This document shows positions 9,886 to 18,418 of a stretch of 64,000 nt of DNA, piece after piece (the first letter of the stretch is position 1; the number at the start of each line of letters is the position of its first letter). The notes beneath the pieces were generated by a model. It ran no database searches. It was not told the DNA's origin and saw only the letters and a program-made list of their open reading frames with translations. The position numbers were made by a program, and so were the translations under genes. Source of the stretch: Xanthomonas melonis (GTDB lineage Bacteria; Pseudomonadota; Gammaproteobacteria; Xanthomonadales; Xanthomonadaceae); the NCBI RefSeq assembly GCF_020783655.1, contig NZ_JAJGQH010000005.1, positions 1 through 64,000 of the forward strand. Direction: 5' to 3'.

Positions 9886-11760
9886 ATGTCCATCATGTCC
9901 ACCGGGACCAGCGCGCTGATCGCCTTCCAACGGGCGTTGTCGACCGTTAGCCATAACGTCGCCAACATCAATACCGAAGGCTATAGCCGCCAACGTGTGG
10001 AATTCGCAACGCGCACGCCCACCGACATGGGCTACGCGTTCGTGGGCAATGGCGCCAAGATCACCGAAGTGGGCCGGGTGGCCGACCAGCTGGCCATCTC
10101 GCGGCTGCTCGACAGCGGCGGCGAACTCTCGCGCCTGCAGCAGCTGTCTTCGCTGTCCAACCGCGTGGACGCCCTGTACTCCAACACCGCCACCAACGTG
10201 GCCGGGCTGTGGTCGAACTTCTTCGACGCCACCAGCGCGCTGTCGTCCAATGCCTCCTCCACTGCCGAGCGCCAGAGCATGCTCGACGCCGGCGGTTCGC
10301 TGGCGACCCGCTTCAAGCAGCTCAACGGGCAGATGGACAGCCTGAGCAATGAGGTCAACAGCGGATTGACCTCCTCGGTGGACGAAGTCAACCGCCTGAC
10401 CCAGCAGATCGCCAAGATCAACGGCACCATCGGCAACAGTGTCGACAGCGCCGCGCCGGACCTGCTCGATCAACGCGACGCACTGGTGAGCAAGCTGGTC
10501 GGCTACACCGGCGGCACCGCGGTGATCCAGGACGGCGGCTTCATGAATGTCTTTACCGCCGGCGGCCAGGCGCTGGTGGTCGGCACCACCTCGGCCAGGC
10601 TCACCACGGCGGCCGACCCGTATCAGCCGACCAAGCTGCAGGTGGCGATGCAGACCCAAGGCCAGAACGTCAGCCTCAGCGCCAACTCGCTGGGCGGGCA
10701 GATCGGCGGTCTGCTGGAGTTCCGCAGCAACGTGCTCGAACCGACCCAGGCCGAACTGGGCCGCCTGGCGGTCGGCATGGCCAGCACCTTCAACGCCGGC
10801 CACGCACAGGGTATGGACCTGTATGGCGCGATGGGCGGCAACTTCTTCAATATCGGTGCGCCGACCACCGCTGCCCACCCGAACAACACTGGCACCGCCG
10901 CGCTGACGGCCAGCTTCGGCAACATGGCCGCGGTGGACGGGCAGAACGTCACGCTCAGCTTCGATGGCGGCGCGTGGAAGGCCACCAACGCCAGCACCGG
11001 CGCGACGATGACGATGACCGGCACCGGCAGCGCGGCCGATCCGCTGCTGCTCAACGGCGTGCGCGTCGTGGTCGGCGGCACCCCGGCCAATGGCGACAAG
11101 TTCCTGCTGCAGCCCACCTCCGGGTTGGCCGGCACGCTGTCGGTGGCCATCACCGACCCCTCGCGGATCGCCGCCGCCACCCCGGTCAAGGCCACCGCCA
11201 CGGTCGCCAATCTGGGCACCGGCAAGATCAGCGACGTCAAGGTCACCAACGCGCAGAATCCGGCGCTGCTGACGCCGGCGTCGATCGAGTTCATCGATGC
11301 CAACCAGTACACCATCGACGGCGCCGGCCCCTTCGCCTACACCGCCGGCCAGACCGTGAGCGCCAATGGCTGGAGCTTCGTGCTCGATGGCGCGCCCAGG
11401 GCCGGGGACACCTTCGGGGTCGGCCCGATGGGCGCCGGCTCCAGCGACAACGGCAACGCCAAGCTGCTGGCCAAGATCGACGATGCCAAGGCGCTCAACA
11501 GCGGCACGGTCACGCTCAACGGCGCACTGGCGGGCCTGACCACCTCGGTGGGTTCGGCCGCACGCGCGGCCGACTACGCGGCCGACGCGCAGAAGGTGAT
11601 CAACGATCAGGCGCAGGCCAGCCGTGATTCGATTTCCGGCGTCAACCTCGACGAGGAAGCCGCCAACATGCTGAAGCTGCAGCAGGCCTACCAGGCCGCC
11701 GCACAGATGATCTCCACCGCCGACACCATCTTCCAAGCCATCCTGGGCGCCGTACGCTGA
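9886..11760 (+). CDS. flgK: hook-associated protein 1 FlgK
   Basis: FlgK forms the first hook-filament junction zone. The 624-residue sequence has the axial N-terminal motif (VSHNVANINTEGYSRQRVEF, about residues 22-41) and a C-terminal helix with LDEEAANMLKLQQAYQAAAQ. The central region is Ala/Gly/Thr-rich. The start could be ATG 9886 or ATG 9892; a GAGG-like site lies upstream of the first. It ends in TGATG overlapping flgL. Confidence 0.97.
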   Translation: MSIMSTGTSALIAFQRALSTVSHNVANINTEGYSRQRVEFATRTPTDMGYAFVGNGAKITEVGRVADQLAISRLLDSGGELSRLQQLSSLSNRVDALYSNTATNVAGLWSNFFDATSALSSNASSTAERQSMLDAGGSLATRFKQLNGQMDSLSNEVNSGLTSSVDEVNRLTQQIAKINGTIGNSVDSAAPDLLDQRDALVSKLVGYTGGTAVIQDGGFMNVFTAGGQALVVGTTSARLTTAADPYQPTKLQVAMQTQGQNVSLSANSLGGQIGGLLEFRSNVLEPTQAELGRLAVGMASTFNAGHAQGMDLYGAMGGNFFNIGAPTTAAHPNNTGTAALTASFGNMAAVDGQNVTLSFDGGAWKATNASTGATMTMTGTGSAADPLLLNGVRVVVGGTPANGDKFLLQPTSGLAGTLSVAITDPSRIAAATPVKATATVANLGTGKISDVKVTNAQNPALLTPASIEFIDANQYTIDGAGPFAYTAGQTVSANGWSFVLDGAPRAGDTFGVGPMGAGSSDNGNAKLLAKIDDAKALNSGTVTLNGALAGLTTSVGSAARAADYAADAQKVINDQAQASRDSISGVNLDEEAANMLKLQQAYQAAAQMISTADTIFQAILGAVR

Positions 11761-12965
11761 TGACCGACCGTATCTCCACCAGCATGATGTACAGCCAGTC
11801 GGTCGCCTCGATGACCGCCAAGCAATCGCGGCTGAACCAGCTCGAATCGCAGCTGTCCAGCGGGCAACGCCTGGTCACCGCCAAGGACGACCCGGTCGCG
11901 GCCGGCACCGCCGTGGGCCTGGATCGCGCCCTGGCGGCGATCACCCGCTTCGGCGAGAACGCCAACAACGTGCAGAACCGGCTCAACCTGCAGGAAAATG
12001 CGCTGTCGCAGGCCGGCGACAAAATGGCGCGCGTCACCGAATTGGCGGTGCAGGCCAACAACTCCTCGCTCAGCCCCGACGATCGCAAGGCCATCGCCTC
12101 CGAGTTGACCGCAGTGCGCGACAGCCTGGTGAGCCTGGCCAACAGCACCGACGGCACCGGACGCTACCTGTTCGGCGGCACCGCCGACGCCAGTGCTCCG
12201 TTCGTCAAGAGCGGCGGCAATGTCGTCTACAACGGCGACCAGACCCAGAAGCAGGTCGAAGTGGCGCCGGATACCTTCGTCAGCGACACCCTGCCCGGCA
12301 GCGAGATCTTCATGCGCATCCGTACCGGCGACGGCAGCGTGGACGCGCACGCCAACGCCGCCAATGCCGGCACCGGGCTGTTGCTGGATTTCAGCCGCGA
12401 CGCGAGCACCGGCAGCTGGAATGGCGGCAGCTACAGCGTGCAGTTCACCGCCGCCACTACCTATGAAGTGCGCGACAGCACCAATGCGGTGGTGAGCACG
12501 GGCACCTACAAGGAAGGCGAGGACATCACCGCCGCCGGCGTGCGCCTGCGCATCAGCGGCGCACCGGCAGTGGGCGACAGCTTCCAGATCGGCGCCTCCG
12601 GTACCAAGGACGTGTTCTCCACCATCGACGACCTGGTCGGTGCGCTGAACTCGGACACCCTGACTCCGCCGCAGAAGGCGGCGATGATCAACACCCTGCA
12701 GTCGTCGATGCGCGACATCGCCCAGGCATCGTCGAAGATGATCGATGCGCGCGCCTCCGGTGGCGCGCAGCTGTCGGCCATCGACAACGCCAATTCCCTG
12801 CTCGACTCCAACGAAGTCACGCTCAAGACCACTCTGTCGTCGATCCGCGACCTGGATTACGCCTCGGCGATCGGGCAGTACGAACTCGAGAAGGCCTCGT
12901 TGCAGGCCGCTCAAACGATTTTCCAGCAGATGCAGTCGTCGTCGTTGTTCAACCTGATCCGCTGA
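11760..12965 (+). CDS. flgL: hook-associated protein 3 FlgL
   Basis: FlgL forms the second junction zone and connects to flagellin. The 401-residue protein is flagellin-like at both ends: N-terminal SRLNQLESQLSSGQRLVTAK with PVAAGTAVGLDRAL, and C-terminal LDYASAIGQYELEKASLQAAQ. Its ATG overlaps the flgK stop, so translation is coupled. A hairpin with a T-rich tail follows, which closes the flgGHIJKL unit. Confidence 0.97.
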   Translation: MTDRISTSMMYSQSVASMTAKQSRLNQLESQLSSGQRLVTAKDDPVAAGTAVGLDRALAAITRFGENANNVQNRLNLQENALSQAGDKMARVTELAVQANNSSLSPDDRKAIASELTAVRDSLVSLANSTDGTGRYLFGGTADASAPFVKSGGNVVYNGDQTQKQVEVAPDTFVSDTLPGSEIFMRIRTGDGSVDAHANAANAGTGLLLDFSRDASTGSWNGGSYSVQFTAATTYEVRDSTNAVVSTGTYKEGEDITAAGVRLRISGAPAVGDSFQIGASGTKDVFSTIDDLVGALNSDTLTPPQKAAMINTLQSSMRDIAQASSKMIDARASGGAQLSAIDNANSLLDSNEVTLKTTLSSIRDLDYASAIGQYELEKASLQAAQTIFQQMQSSSLFNLIR

Positions 12966-13005
12966 TTTGCAGCAGAAACGCTGCGTTTTCTTCGCTTCTG
13001 CGCGG

Positions 13006-13038
13006 CCGTCCCCGCGCGCAGGGACGGAGTTTATTTTT
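13006..13038 (+). terminator. rho-independent terminator after flgL
   Basis: CCGTCCC at 13006-13012 pairs with GGGACGG at 13021-13027 across an 8-base loop, followed by the T-rich stretch AGTTTATTTTT. It separates the sigma-54 unit from the fliC promoter. Confidence 0.75.
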
Positions 13039-13056
13039 CAGGCTTTATACCCAGCC

Positions 13057-13084
13057 TAAAGATCTGCGGGGTGCTGCCGAATAA
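13057..13084 (+). promoter_or_regulatory. sigma-28 (FliA) promoter of fliC
   Basis: TAAAG at 13057-13061 and GCCGAATAA at 13076-13084 have 14 intervening bases, the standard FliA geometry, with a near-consensus -10. Transcription would start near 13091, giving fliC a leader of about 190 bases. That leader contains several GGA motifs and an AGGAGA ribosome-binding site at 13270-13275. Confidence 0.8.
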
Positions 13085-13281
13085 TCCAAACCCCTTGATA
13101 CACAACGCTTACGCATTTCGTCCCGACGCGGAAACGCAGTAAAAAAATACTGAAATCCGCTAAAGGTTCCCGACGCAACGCCGTTATTCATCTCAGCAGC
13201 GGCAACGGCCAACTTGATGGCCCCCCTGCGGAGGCTCCAGGCAAGCCCCCTTGCCGGAAAAATCGCTTAGGAGAAATCAAA

Positions 13282-14481
13282 ATGGCACAGGTAATCAACA
13301 CCAACGTAATGTCGCTGAACGCTCAGCGTAACCTCAACACCAGCAGCGCGAGCATGCAGACGAGCATCCAGCGTCTGTCCTCGGGCCTGCGCATCAACAG
13401 CGCCAAGGACGACGCCGCCGGTCTGGCGATCTCCGAACGCTTCACCACCCAGATCCGCGGTTTGGACGTCGCTGCCCGCAACGCCAACGACGGCATCTCG
13501 CTGGCCCAGACCGCCGAAGGCGCGATGGTGGAAATCGGCAACAACCTGCAGCGTATCCGCGAGCTGTCGGTGCAGTCGTCCAACGCCACCAACTCGGCCA
13601 CCGACCGCGAAGCGCTGAACTCGGAAGTCAAGCAGCTGACCGCTGAAATCGACCGCGTCGCCAACCAGACCAACTTCAACGGCACCAAGCTGCTGGACGG
13701 CTCGTTCTCCGGCGCGCTGTTCCAGGTCGGCGCCGACGCTGGCCAGACCATCGGCATCAACAGCATCGTCGACGCCAATGTCGATTCGCTGGGCAAGGCC
13801 AACTTCGCTGCCGCCGTGTCCGGCGCGGGCGTCACCGGCACCGCTACCGCCTCGGGCACCATCAGCGGCATGTCGCTGTCGTTCAACGATGCAAGTGGCA
13901 CCGCCAAGAGCGTGACCATTGGCGACATCAAGATCGCCAACGGCGACGACGCGGCTGCGGTCAACAAGAAGGTTGCCTCGGCGATCAACGACAAGCTGGA
14001 TCAGACCGGCATGTACGCCTCGATCGACACCAGCGGCAACCTGAAGCTGGAATCGCTCAAGGCCGGCCAGGACTTCACCTCGCTGACCATGGGTTCGTCC
14101 ACCGCCACCGGCATCACCGTGGGCGCGGGCCTGGCCACCGCGTCGGCAGCGTCCGGCTCCACCGCCGTCACCCTGACCGACCTGGACATCTCCACCTTCG
14201 CCGGCTCGCAGCAGGCCCTGGAAATCGTCGACAAGGCGCTGACCGCGGTCAACTCCTCGCGCGCCGACATGGGTGCGGTGCAGAACCGCTTCACCTCCAC
14301 CATCGCCAACCTGAGCGCAACCTCGGAAAACCTGTCGGCCTCGCGTAGCCGTATCCGCGACACCGACTACGCCAAGGAAACCGCCGAGCTGACCCGCACG
14401 CAGATCCTGCAGCAGGCCGGTACCGCGATGCTGGCCCAGGCCAAGTCGGTTCCGCAGAACGTGCTGAGCCTGCTGCAGTAA
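13282..14481 (+). CDS. fliC: flagellin FliC
   Basis: This is the filament subunit and the only flagellin gene in the window. The 399-residue protein has conserved D0/D1 ends (start [18 protein letters not shown], end [19 protein letters not shown]) and a variable centre at about residues 170-290 rich in Ser, Thr and Ala, suitable for O-glycosylation. The region equivalent to the plant-recognised flg22 epitope lies at residues 30-51, with Asp at position 43. A strong AGGAG site precedes the ATG. It has its own sigma-28 promoter and terminator, so it is monocistronic. The neighbouring glycosylation island probably acts on this protein. Confidence 0.97.
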   Translation: MAQVINTNVMSLNAQRNLNTSSASMQTSIQRLSSGLRINSAKDDAAGLAISERFTTQIRGLDVAARNANDGISLAQTAEGAMVEIGNNLQRIRELSVQSSNATNSATDREALNSEVKQLTAEIDRVANQTNFNGTKLLDGSFSGALFQVGADAGQTIGINSIVDANVDSLGKANFAAAVSGAGVTGTATASGTISGMSLSFNDASGTAKSVTIGDIKIANGDDAAAVNKKVASAINDKLDQTGMYASIDTSGNLKLESLKAGQDFTSLTMGSSTATGITVGAGLATASAASGSTAVTLTDLDISTFAGSQQALEIVDKALTAVNSSRADMGAVQNRFTSTIANLSATSENLSASRSRIRDTDYAKETAELTRTQILQQAGTAMLAQAKSVPQNVLSLLQ

Positions 14482-14506
14482 TCGGCAGCGTCGCCCAGTG
14501 CATCAG

Positions 14507-14531
14507 AGCCCCTCTTCGGAGGGGCTTTTTT
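14507..14531 (+). terminator. rho-independent terminator after fliC
   Basis: AGCCCCTC at 14507-14514 pairs with GAGGGGCT at 14519-14526 around a TTCG tetraloop and is followed by a run of T residues. This is a textbook intrinsic terminator, as expected for a very highly expressed gene. Confidence 0.93.
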
Positions 14532-14581
14532 GTTGCCGGCATCCTGACAGCCCCCTGCGAGGCCGGGGCTTGGCGCGTTCA

Positions 14582-14597
14582 GGGTACGGAACTTGCA
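14582..14597 (+). promoter_or_regulatory. candidate sigma-54 promoter of fliD
   Basis: GGGTACGGAACTTGCA places GG (14583-14584) and GC (14595-14596) ten bases apart, with an intact TTGCA -12 half. The -24 half is GGTAC rather than GGCAC. The predicted leader to fliD is about 105 bases. Confidence 0.7.
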
Positions 14598-14711
14598 TTC
14601 CCAAGCAGGCGAGCAGCGGCATCGCCGCCGCTAAAGTCCTCCCGACTGCGGCCGATACCCGTCTCGTAACCCCATGCGCCCTCACCTGGGCGCTCATGCG
14701 AGGAATGCATT

Positions 14712-16034
14712 ATGGCAACGTCTGGCATCACTACTGGTGGACTCGATGTCGCGACCTTGGTCTCCACCCTGGTGTCGCGGCGCAAGGAGCCGGCAGCCGA
14801 GGTGATCAACAAGGCTGGCACCGCCGCCACTACCAAGCTGTCGGCGATCAGCCAGGTCAAGAGCAGCATGAACACGCTCAAATCCGCGTTGGAGAAAGTG
14901 GTCGGCAGTGCCGACACGGCCGCCTTCAAGACCACAGTACAGACCGACGCCGGCTTCACCGCCACCGCCACCAGCAGGGCCGCGCCAGGCAACTACTCGG
15001 TGGAGGTCGCCAGACTGGCCACCGCGCAGAAACTCTCCTCCGCCGCCTATGCCGCCGACGCGACCGTGGGCAGCGGCACGCTGACCCTGGGCTACGGCGA
15101 CCAGAGCATCACTGTCGATGTCAGCGGCACCGACAAGCTCACCGACATCGCCGCGGCCATCAACAAGGCGGCCGGCGGCAAGGGCGTGACCGCCAGCGTG
15201 GTGACCGCCGACGACGGGCAGCATCTGGTCTTCAATGCGATCGATACCGGCGTCAAGGGAGCGCTGACGGTCAGCGCCAGCGATCCCAGCCTGAGCGCCC
15301 TGACCTTCGGCAACGGCGCCACCGGCGGCATGCGCGAGGCAGTGGCGGCGACCGATGCACTGGTGCGCGTGGACGGCTTCGAGCGCACCTCCAGTTCCAA
15401 CACCATCACCGACCTGGTCCCGGGTGCAGTACTCACCCTGACCAAGGCAGTCGAAGGCAGCAAGTTCAGTCTGAACATCGCACCAGACAGCGGCACCCTC
15501 AAGGGCAACCTCACCGCCTTTGCGGCCGCCTACAACACCGCCAACACCCTGCTGAAGAACAGCAGCGCCTACAACACCGATACCCGTACCGCCGCCGCAC
15601 TGACCGGCGATTCGCTGGTGCGTGGCCTGCAACAACAGTTGCGCGGTCAGGTGGCAGGCAGCCTGAACGAGCTCAAGGCGCTGGGCCTGACTCTGGACAA
15701 GGACGGGGTGATGAGCTTCGACGGCAGCAAGTTCGACAGCGCGATCAATGCCGATCCCGATGCCGCCGCCGCTGCGCTCGGCAAGGACAGCAAGTTCGGC
15801 AGCGGCATGACCAAGCTGCTGGATGCCAATCTCAACGTCAACAACGGCGCGCTGACCATGCGCTCGGACAGTCTCAATCGGGAGATCAAGGGCTACGAGA
15901 AGGACCTGGACGAACTCGACAGCCGCATGGAAAAACTGTCCGACATGTACACCAAGCAGTTCACCGCGCTGGAGAAAATGATCAGCAATCTGCAGGGCAC
16001 CAGCACCTCGCTCAGCAATCTGCTGGCAAAGTGA
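14712..16034 (+). CDS. fliD: flagellar filament cap protein FliD
   Basis: FliD caps the filament and promotes flagellin folding at the tip. The 440-residue protein has the FliD N-terminal block (GLDVATLVSTLVSRRKEP, about residues 11-28) and a C-terminal coiled coil (about 385-430, YEKDLDELDSRMEKLSDMY). Length is typical. An AGGAAT site precedes ATG 14712. The fliS chaperone gene follows, but behind its own candidate sigma-28 element, so control of cap and chaperone may differ. Confidence 0.96.
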   Translation: MATSGITTGGLDVATLVSTLVSRRKEPAAEVINKAGTAATTKLSAISQVKSSMNTLKSALEKVVGSADTAAFKTTVQTDAGFTATATSRAAPGNYSVEVARLATAQKLSSAAYAADATVGSGTLTLGYGDQSITVDVSGTDKLTDIAAAINKAAGGKGVTASVVTADDGQHLVFNAIDTGVKGALTVSASDPSLSALTFGNGATGGMREAVAATDALVRVDGFERTSSSNTITDLVPGAVLTLTKAVEGSKFSLNIAPDSGTLKGNLTAFAAAYNTANTLLKNSSAYNTDTRTAAALTGDSLVRGLQQQLRGQVAGSLNELKALGLTLDKDGVMSFDGSKFDSAINADPDAAAAALGKDSKFGSGMTKLLDANLNVNNGALTMRSDSLNREIKGYEKDLDELDSRMEKLSDMYTKQFTALEKMISNLQGTSTSLSNLLAK

Positions 16035-16052
16035 TTTCCGTGATCGCGATCC

Positions 16053-16080
16053 TCAAGTCCTGTCAGGGAATTGCCGATAC
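16053..16080 (+). promoter_or_regulatory. candidate sigma-28 promoter of fliS
   Basis: TCAAG at 16053-16057 and GCCGATAC at 16073-16080 lie 15 bases apart. The -10 half matches seven of eight consensus positions. It would drive fliS, the fliT-like gene and perhaps the PilZ-like gene together with fliC. The leader is about 98 bases. Confidence 0.55.
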
Positions 16081-16184
16081 CGGAAGGGCACATCGTCATC
16101 TCTGCCTTGCCCATCGGCTGGAACGTCATCCTAGACGCGCAACGCCCCTGGACCGGCAAACGCCAGCTCATTGAGGAATCATCC

Positions 16185-16598
16185 ATGTACGGTTCAAATC
16201 GTCAGTACGCCGAGCAATACCGCAAGGTCGGCGTGTCCACCAGCGTGACCGAAGCCGACCCGCACAAGCTGGTCTCGCTGCTGTTCGCCGGCGCCTGCCA
16301 GCGCATCCGGCTGGCCCAGGCCTGCCTGGTGCAGGGCGATCAGGCGCGCAAGGGCAAGGCCATCGGCGAGGCCTGCGCGATCGTCGGCCACTTGAACGGT
16401 TCGCTCGATCACGAAGCCGGCGGCGAGATTGCCGGTAATCTGTCGGCGCTGTACGACTACGTGATGCAGCGGCTGACTGCCGCCAACCTGCACAACGACG
16501 AATCCGCCTTGACCGAAGCGCTGGACCTGCTCAGCGAAATCGATTCGGCGTGGAACTCCATCCCCCTCGAACAGCGCGGCCTCTCTGCCGTCTCGTGA
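16185..16598 (+). CDS. fliS: flagellin export chaperone FliS
   Basis: FliS binds the flagellin C-terminus in the cytoplasm and stops premature polymerisation. ATG 16185 gives 137 residues (MYGSNRQYAEQYRKVGVST), the usual size, with the family block ADPHKLVSLLFAGACQRI near residues 23-40. The longer in-frame reading to 16071 overlaps the promoter and is rejected. A GAGGAAT site lies upstream of ATG 16185. The fliT-like gene follows after eight bases. Confidence 0.94.
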   Translation: MYGSNRQYAEQYRKVGVSTSVTEADPHKLVSLLFAGACQRIRLAQACLVQGDQARKGKAIGEACAIVGHLNGSLDHEAGGEIAGNLSALYDYVMQRLTAANLHNDESALTEALDLLSEIDSAWNSIPLEQRGLSAVS

Positions 16599-16606
16599 GC
16601 CCTGAC

Positions 16607-16900
16607 ATGCATAGCGCGCAAAGCCTGCAAGCCGAAATCGCCGATCTGCGCAGCGCCCTGGCGCACGAGGACTTCGACGCGATGCCGCAGATGCTGGACG
16701 CCCACGAACTGCACGTGCGCCAGTACGCACAGCAGGCCGATGTCGAGCAGGATCGCGACGCGTTGCAGACCTTGTTGAGCATGCACCACGATCTGGTGCG
16801 GGCGATGCGCGAGCGCCAGCACAAGCTGGTGGAACTGATGCGCGCCCAGCGCACGTCCTCCAGCGCCAGCCGCGCCTACGCACGGGTCGGGCGGATCTGA
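16607..16900 (+). CDS. FliT-like small helical flagellar protein
   Basis: This 97-residue, almost entirely helical protein lies directly after fliS, where fliT (chaperone for FliD) normally sits. Size and charge pattern fit FliT, but sequence similarity visible by eye is weak, so the name is inferred mainly from position. ATG 16607 is the only suitable start, eight bases after fliS. Its stop codon overlaps the start of the PilZ-like gene (TGATG), so translation is coupled. It could also be a flagellar regulator specific to xanthomonads. Confidence 0.65.
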   Translation: MHSAQSLQAEIADLRSALAHEDFDAMPQMLDAHELHVRQYAQQADVEQDRDALQTLLSMHHDLVRAMRERQHKLVELMRAQRTSSSASRAYARVGRI

Positions 16901-17466
16901 TGTCCGCGCCCGGCACCCTCGCGCCATCGGCCGAGGCCGCGCTGTTCGCCGATACGCTCAGCTGCCAGTTGCGCCTGCCTGCCGGCTTTCGTGCCGGGGC
17001 CGATGCGGCCGCGCACAGCGCTGCGGAAGCGCTATTGCGCAGCCTGGGGCAGGTCGAGGATCTCCGCAGCGAAGAGGCCGGCGAAGACCGTGGCGAGCTG
17101 CCGCTGCTGGTGCAGCGCATGGATGCCAAACTCGACCTGATGCTGGCGCTGATCGGCCGCATGGTGCGCCAGGGCGATGGCGGCCTGGGCCCGACCATGG
17201 TGCATTGGTCGGTACGCGGCATCCGGCTCGCCTGCGCAACCACCCATCCGGCGGGCACCACGGGCGTGGTCTGCCTGCAACCTTCCGACTGGCTTCCTGA
17301 ACTCGTACAGTTTCCGGCACACGTGGTGGCAAGCGCGAGCGACGGGCACGATCATTGGCTATGGCTGGGTTTCGCGCCGCTGTCGCCGGGCCTGCAGGAT
17401 GCACTGGAACGCCATCTGTTCCGCCTGCATCGCCGCGAGATCGCCGAGGCCCGCCGCCAGCGCTGA
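16900..17466 (+). CDS. non-canonical PilZ-like protein
   Basis: This 188-residue protein appears to consist of an N-terminal helical segment (about residues 32-88, with heptad-like LLVQRMDAKLDLMLALIGRM) and a C-terminal PilZ-like beta barrel (about 95-188). The barrel contains HWSVRGIRL where canonical PilZ domains have D/N-x-S-x-x-G. The RxxxR c-di-GMP motif is not visible, so ligand binding is doubtful. Xanthomonads are known to have PilZ proteins with extra helices that form tetramers, and this may be one. It overlaps the fliT-like gene by one base and lies in a flagellar regulatory block. The PilZ assignment is from pattern recognition only. Confidence 0.65.
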   Translation: MSAPGTLAPSAEAALFADTLSCQLRLPAGFRAGADAAAHSAAEALLRSLGQVEDLRSEEAGEDRGELPLLVQRMDAKLDLMLALIGRMVRQGDGGLGPTMVHWSVRGIRLACATTHPAGTTGVVCLQPSDWLPELVQFPAHVVASASDGHDHWLWLGFAPLSPGLQDALERHLFRLHRREIAEARRQR

Positions 17467-17535
17467 CGACGCCAGTTGGCGCCGGGCGTCGGGTCGGCTA
17501 AGGTGCCCCATACCGAAAAAGGTCCCTTCTGCGCC

Positions 17536-18168
17536 GTGCGAGTCATCATCGTCGACGATCACACCCTAGTCCGCGCCGGCCTGTCCAGGCTGTTGCAAAC
17601 CTTCGCCGGCATCGATGTCGTCGGGGAGGCCAGCAACGCGCAGCAAGCGCTGGACATGACCTCGCTGCACCGGCCGGATCTGGTGCTCATGGATCTGTCG
17701 CTCCCGGGTCGCAGCGGCCTGGATGCGATGACCGATGTCTTGCGCGCCGCGCCGCGCACGCATGTGGTGATGATGTCCATGCACGACGACCCGGTTCACG
17801 TACGCGACGCGCTCGACCGTGGCGCGGTCGGCTTCGTGGTCAAGGACGCCGCCCCGCTGGAGCTGGAACTGGCATTGCGCGCCGCCGCGGCCGGCCAGGT
17901 GTTCCTGAGCCCGCAGATCTCCTCCAAGATGATCGCGCCGATGCTGGGCCGCGAAAAACCGGTCGGCATCGCCGCATTGTCGCCGCGCCAGCGCGAGATC
18001 CTGCGCGAGATCGGCCGCGGCCAGAGCAACAAGGAAATCGCCGCCGACCTGGGCATCAGCGTCAAGACCGTGGAGACCCATCGCGCACGCATGATGGAAT
18101 CGCTGGGCTGCCGCCGCGCCAACGATCTGGTGCTGCTCGCGGCCAAGCACCATAACGAGCTGGTCTGA
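17536..18168 (+). CDS. NarL/FixJ-type response regulator
   Basis: This transcription regulator has a receiver domain (residues 1-115; acidic pocket at VDDH, phospho-acceptor Asp53 in LMDLSLPG, conserved Lys in VKDA) and a LuxR-type helix-turn-helix at about 140-200 (LSPRQREILREIGRGQSNKEIA). GTG 17536 is chosen because the receiver beta-strand begins there (VRVIIVDD), giving 210 residues. An upstream TTG at 17476 only adds unstructured sequence. No histidine kinase gene is adjacent. Its position between the PilZ-like gene and rpoN2 suggests motility control, but the target is unknown. Confidence 0.9.
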   Translation: MRVIIVDDHTLVRAGLSRLLQTFAGIDVVGEASNAQQALDMTSLHRPDLVLMDLSLPGRSGLDAMTDVLRAAPRTHVVMMSMHDDPVHVRDALDRGAVGFVVKDAAPLELELALRAAAAGQVFLSPQISSKMIAPMLGREKPVGIAALSPRQREILREIGRGQSNKEIAADLGISVKTVETHRARMMESLGCRRANDLVLLAAKHHNELV

Positions 18169-18219
18169 GCGATCACGCGCGCGGTCGTTTGTGCGGCCGT
18201 CAGCGTGATGAAGGCGCTC

Positions 18220-18278
18220 TTGACAGGCGGTGCGCGCAAAACAGTGACGTAATTCCGACGGGCACGCTTGAGCCCGTC
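18220..18278 (+). promoter_or_regulatory. possible sigma-70 -35 box and hairpin upstream of rpoN2
   Basis: The 250-base gap before rpoN2 contains TTGACA at 18220-18225, without a good -10. It also has a perfect 7-bp inverted repeat, GACGGGC (18257-18263) with GCCCGTC (18272-18278). The hairpin lacks a T tail, so it may be an operator or an imperfect terminator of the preceding gene. No sigma-54 element was seen, as expected for the sigma-54 gene itself. Confidence 0.25.
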
Positions 18279-18418
18279 AAAGTTGTCAGGCGCTTCCCCA
18301 CAGCATGTCAGGAAAATCATGAGTCACCTCACCCGACTCCCTGATTAGAAACCCGTCGCGTTGTCCTGCAAGATGCGTTCCATCGCTGCTGCATGCAGTG
18401 CCCTTCGGAAGCGCTTCC

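Noticed and set aside
14498-16174. 558-codon open frame overlapping fliD
   Set aside because: It is out of frame with FliD, is Arg/Gln/His-rich and contains no domain; it is a shadow of fliD.
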